Positions 61,575-64,000 of a stretch of DNA of 64,000 bases are shown piece after piece. The notes below the pieces were generated by a model. It made no database searches. It had not been told where the DNA came from and saw only the letters and a list, made by a program, of their open reading frames with translations. The position numbers and the translations under genes were made by a program. The first letter of the stretch is position 1; each line of letters opens with the position of its first letter. Source of the stretch: an uncultured Erysipelotrichaceae bacterium (GTDB lineage: Bacteria; Bacillota_I; Bacilli_A; RFN20; CAG-826); contig CACZZG010000003.1 of assembly GCA_902785645.1 (NCBI GenBank), forward strand, positions 1 through 64,000. Direction: 5' to 3'.

Positions 61575-63521
61575 TTATTTGACCTCCTTGATAAATGTAT
61601 CAACTTCATTGAAGTTGACATTCTCTTCTACCCACTTTTTACGGGAGGAAGTATCCTTGCCCATAAGTGTGGAAACACGAGAATCAGCTAATAAAGGATC
61701 TTCAATATCAACACGGATTAATAAACGTGTTCTTGGATCCATTGTTGTTTCTTTAAGTTGGATGGCGTCCATTTCACCAAGACCTTTATAACGAGAAACT
61801 TTATATCCAGCACCGATTCGTTTTTTGCTGTTTTCTAAGTCTTCGTCGTTCCAAGCGTACTCTTGTTTCATCTTATGATTCTCTTCTTTATATATTCTAT
61901 ATAAAGGAGGAACTGCAATGTAGACATGTCCTGATGTGATTAAAGGACGCATATAGTGATAGAAAAATGTTAATAACAAGGTTTGAATGTGAGCACCATC
62001 AGTATCAGCATCGGTCATGATGATGATTTTGCCATAATGGATGTCTTCTATATCAAATGATTGACCAAAACCAGCACCGATTGTGTTAATGATTGTGGCA
62101 ATTTCTTCATTTTTCAAAACAGCGGATAATGCCATACCATCGGTATTAAGTGGCTTACCACGAAGTGGTAAAATGGCTTGGTGTAATCTATCTCTACCTT
62201 TTTTAGCACTGCCGCCAGCGGAATCACCTTCAACGATAAATAATTCGTTTTTGGCATAATCTTTGCTTTGGGCAGGAGTTAATTTATCCGAAAGAATGAC
62301 TTCAGCTTTTGCTTTTTTAGCACTTCTAGCTTCATCTTTTGCCTTTCTGGCAGCAATTCTAGCGGCTTGGCTATCTAAACACTTTTTGATAAGGTTGACC
62401 GCCATGTCGCGGTTCTCGGTTAAATAATAAGTAAACTTATTATAGATAACGTTTTGCACAATGTAGGTTGCTTCTTGAGTACCTAATTTACCCTTTGTTT
62501 GACCCTCAAACTCGAGTAATTTTTCAGGTACTTTAAGGGAGATAATTGCGGTGATACCTTCTCTGATGTCGTTACCATCAAGCTTTTTACCATGCAAAAG
62601 ATTGTAATTTTCACCAAAATCGTTCACTGCTCTTGTAATACCTGCTTTGAATCCGACTTCATGTGTTCCGCCCTCTTTTGTTCTTACGTTATTCACGTAA
62701 GACAAGATGGTTTCATTGTAGTCTTCATAGCAGAATTGGAGAGCGATTTCTGTGCTAATTCCAGTGGCTTCATCGACGTCGCTAAAGTATATGACTTCAG
62801 TCATTGGAGACTTGTTAACATTGATACTTGAGACGTATTCAACAAGGCCATTTTCATAGTAGAATTCTTCGTTATCACCGGTTCTTTCATCCACTAAAAC
62901 AAACCTCACACCTTTCATTAAGAAGGCGGATTCTTTTAGGTGGCCAGCAATAATATCTCTCTTGAATTCGACGGTTGAAAAGATGGTTGGATCGGGCTTG
63001 AATCTCACGTAAGTACCATGTTTTTTGGTACTACCTAATTTCTCGAGATTAGTGACAATATTACCACCATTTTCAAATCTCATATGATATATAGTACCGT
63101 CTTTATAGACGGTAACATCTAAATAAACACTCAATGCATTGGTTACTGATGCGCCAACACCATGTAAGCCAGCTGCGGATTTATAGACAGCACTATTAAA
63201 TTTACCACCAGCATGAAGCTCAGTGAAAACTAACTCGATTGCAGAACGACCTGTTTCTTTATTGATACCACAAGGAATGCCACGACCTTCATCTTGAACG
63301 GAACAAGAACCATCTTTATGAATGGTAACTGTAATACGATCTCCGAAACCGGATAACGCTTCATCAACAGCGTTGTCTACTATTTCCCAAACTAGATGAT
63401 GGAGACCTGTGGAGTTTGTGGAACCAATATACATGGCTGGTCTTTTTCTGACGCCTTCAAGTCCTTGCAAAACATGAATGTCATCAGCCGTATATGAGGT
63501 TTTAATTTTATTATCTGCCAT
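61575..63521 (-). CDS. parE: DNA topoisomerase IV subunit B
   Basis: A 648-residue ATPase subunit. It has the GHKL fold with WEIVDNAVDEAL and GRGIPCG, QTKGKLGT in the transducer, and the TOPRIM domain with EGDSAGGSAKKGRD and MTDADTDGAHI. The ATG at 63521 is used because GGAG lies nine bases upstream and homology starts there; the longer ORF to 63557 runs into the promoter. It forms an operon with parC, divergent from plsY. Confidence 0.95.
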   Translation of the reverse strand: MADNKIKTSYTADDIHVLQGLEGVRKRPAMYIGSTNSTGLHHLVWEIVDNAVDEALSGFGDRITVTIHKDGSCSVQDEGRGIPCGINKETGRSAIELVFTELHAGGKFNSAVYKSAAGLHGVGASVTNALSVYLDVTVYKDGTIYHMRFENGGNIVTNLEKLGSTKKHGTYVRFKPDPTIFSTVEFKRDIIAGHLKESAFLMKGVRFVLVDERTGDNEEFYYENGLVEYVSSINVNKSPMTEVIYFSDVDEATGISTEIALQFCYEDYNETILSYVNNVRTKEGGTHEVGFKAGITRAVNDFGENYNLLHGKKLDGNDIREGITAIISLKVPEKLLEFEGQTKGKLGTQEATYIVQNVIYNKFTYYLTENRDMAVNLIKKCLDSQAARIAARKAKDEARSAKKAKAEVILSDKLTPAQSKDYAKNELFIVEGDSAGGSAKKGRDRLHQAILPLRGKPLNTDGMALSAVLKNEEIATIINTIGAGFGQSFDIEDIHYGKIIIMTDADTDGAHIQTLLLTFFYHYMRPLITSGHVYIAVPPLYRIYKEENHKMKQEYAWNDEDLENSKKRIGAGYKVSRYKGLGEMDAIQLKETTMDPRTRLLIRVDIEDPLLADSRVSTLMGKDTSSRKKWVEENVNFNEVDTFIKEVK

Positions 63522-63563
63522 ATAGTGTGTCTCCGAATCGTTTTTAATTATAATCAAAAATTG

Positions 63564-63591
63564 TTGAAATAATAAAGTTATTTAGTAGAAT
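63564..63591 (+). promoter_or_regulatory. plsY promoter
   Basis: TTGAAA (63564-63569) and TAGAAT (63586-63591) are 16 bp apart. The divergent parE promoter (TATAAT on the minus strand near 63547) shares the 98-bp spacer. Confidence 0.6.
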
Positions 63592-63619
63592 ATAACGTAG
63601 TATTTTTAGGGGGTGCTTT

Positions 63620-64000
63620 ATGAATATATTAACTATTAATATATTGGTTCCATTTATTTGTTTGATAGTCGGATACGTATTTGGATCAATCCCTACCGCA
63701 GTGTGGGTTGGAAAGATTTTCTTTCACCAAGATCCAAGAGAATATGGTTCTCACAATGCTGGGGGAACAAACGCCGGACGTCTATGGGGCAAAAAAGTCG
63801 GTTTTTTAGTCATCGTTCTCGACATGATTAAAACGATTGCGCCATTATACATTTGTTGGGCAGTATTAACTTTTGCCAAATTCGATTATTCAAAGATTGC
63901 TGATGCTAATTATTCAGGAACGCTTCCTTTAATAGCTGATGTTAAAACTTTCTATACTCCATATAACGAATGGTACGCAATTCAATGGCCAGTTTATTGG
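63620..64000 (+). CDS. plsY: Glycerol-3-phosphate acyltransferase PlsY (partial, 3' end outside window)
   Basis: 127 codons are visible. This membrane enzyme acylates glycerol-3-phosphate with acyl-phosphate, the first step of phospholipid synthesis. The first conserved loop GSIPTAVWVGK and the phosphate-binding motif GSHNAGGTNAGRLWGKK are clear, with hydrophobic spans around them. AGGGGGTGC precedes the ATG at 63620. The frame is open to the window edge. Confidence 0.93.
   Translation, partial: MNILTINILVPFICLIVGYVFGSIPTAVWVGKIFFHQDPREYGSHNAGGTNAGRLWGKKVGFLVIVLDMIKTIAPLYICWAVLTFAKFDYSKIADANYSGTLPLIADVKTFYTPYNEWYAIQWPVYW

Noticed and set aside
1-64000. Use of TGA as a Trp codon (Mycoplasma code)
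   Set aside because: Several genes end naturally in TGA (AbrB, first exporter subunit, lon) and conserved Trp positions use TGG.

Overview
This window is an AT-rich, gene-dense bacterial chromosome segment. Gene content and order point to a low-GC Firmicute of class Bacilli, probably an uncultured gut lineage near the Erysipelotrichales/RF39/Mollicute branch. Supporting signs are the yqeG-yqeH-yhbY-nadD(yqeK) operon, yqhY(asp23)-nusB-xseA-xseB-dxs, rplU-prp-rpmA-obg with an N-terminally extended L27, a SecDF fusion, a valine T-box and a CIRCE element. TGA is a genuine stop codon here (for example at the ends of lon and of the first ABC gene) and Trp is TGG, so the code is standard table 11 and not the Mycoplasma code. 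I saw no tRNA, rRNA, insertion sequence, prophage or CRISPR array.

Layout. 1-6.7 kb holds accessory genes: an AbrB/ABC/permease operon, a DUF349 protein, a membrane GGDEF protein, small membrane proteins, a zinc-ribbon membrane protein and a His-rich COG0523 metallochaperone-like GTPase. 6.7-16.7 kb holds CIRCE-controlled clpB, a PfoR-type permease, a HAD/MFS/GDPD cassette, a glutathione peroxidase, an alpha/beta hydrolase, yggS and tsaC. 16.8-31.6 kb is core protein quality control and translation: a helical-repeat protein, tig, lon, ysxC, T-box valS, a small membrane peptide, radC, the L21/Prp/L27 operon, a GT2 enzyme, obg, nadE and ruvAB. 31.7-47.2 kb holds secDF, recJ, a heterodimeric ABC exporter, relA, hisS, aspS and tkt. 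47.3-55.3 kb holds asp23, nusB, xseAB, dxs, dinB, xerD, deoB and a MazF-like gene. 55.6-63.5 kb is on the minus strand: nadD-yqeK, yhbY, yqeH, yqeG, parC and parE. The window ends inside plsY on the plus strand.

How the genes work together. Most genes are housekeeping and packed into short operons separated by simple hairpin-plus-T terminators. Stress and quality control (clpB, lon, tig, relA), ribosome assembly (obg, ysxC, yqeH, yhbY, nusB, L21/L27/Prp) and DNA maintenance (recJ, ruvAB, xseAB, dinB, xerD, parCE, radC) dominate.

The most unusual signals are regulatory or small. (1) A heptamer TACTAAT (or its complement ATTAGTA) is repeated at 11-bp steps at five intergenic sites, including directly in front of tkt and dxs, both thiamine-pyrophosphate enzymes. 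(2) A 61-residue membrane peptide lies between valS and radC. Its Shine-Dalgarno (SD) sequence is locked in a perfect hairpin and its N-terminus loosely resembles a double-glycine leader. (3) Several genes have a -10 box 6-9 bases from the start codon and no SD sequence, suggesting leaderless mRNAs. (4) HisRS has a Cys-rich tail. (5) YqeH has degenerate G3 and G4 motifs. (6) There is an abrupt codon-usage change within xerD.
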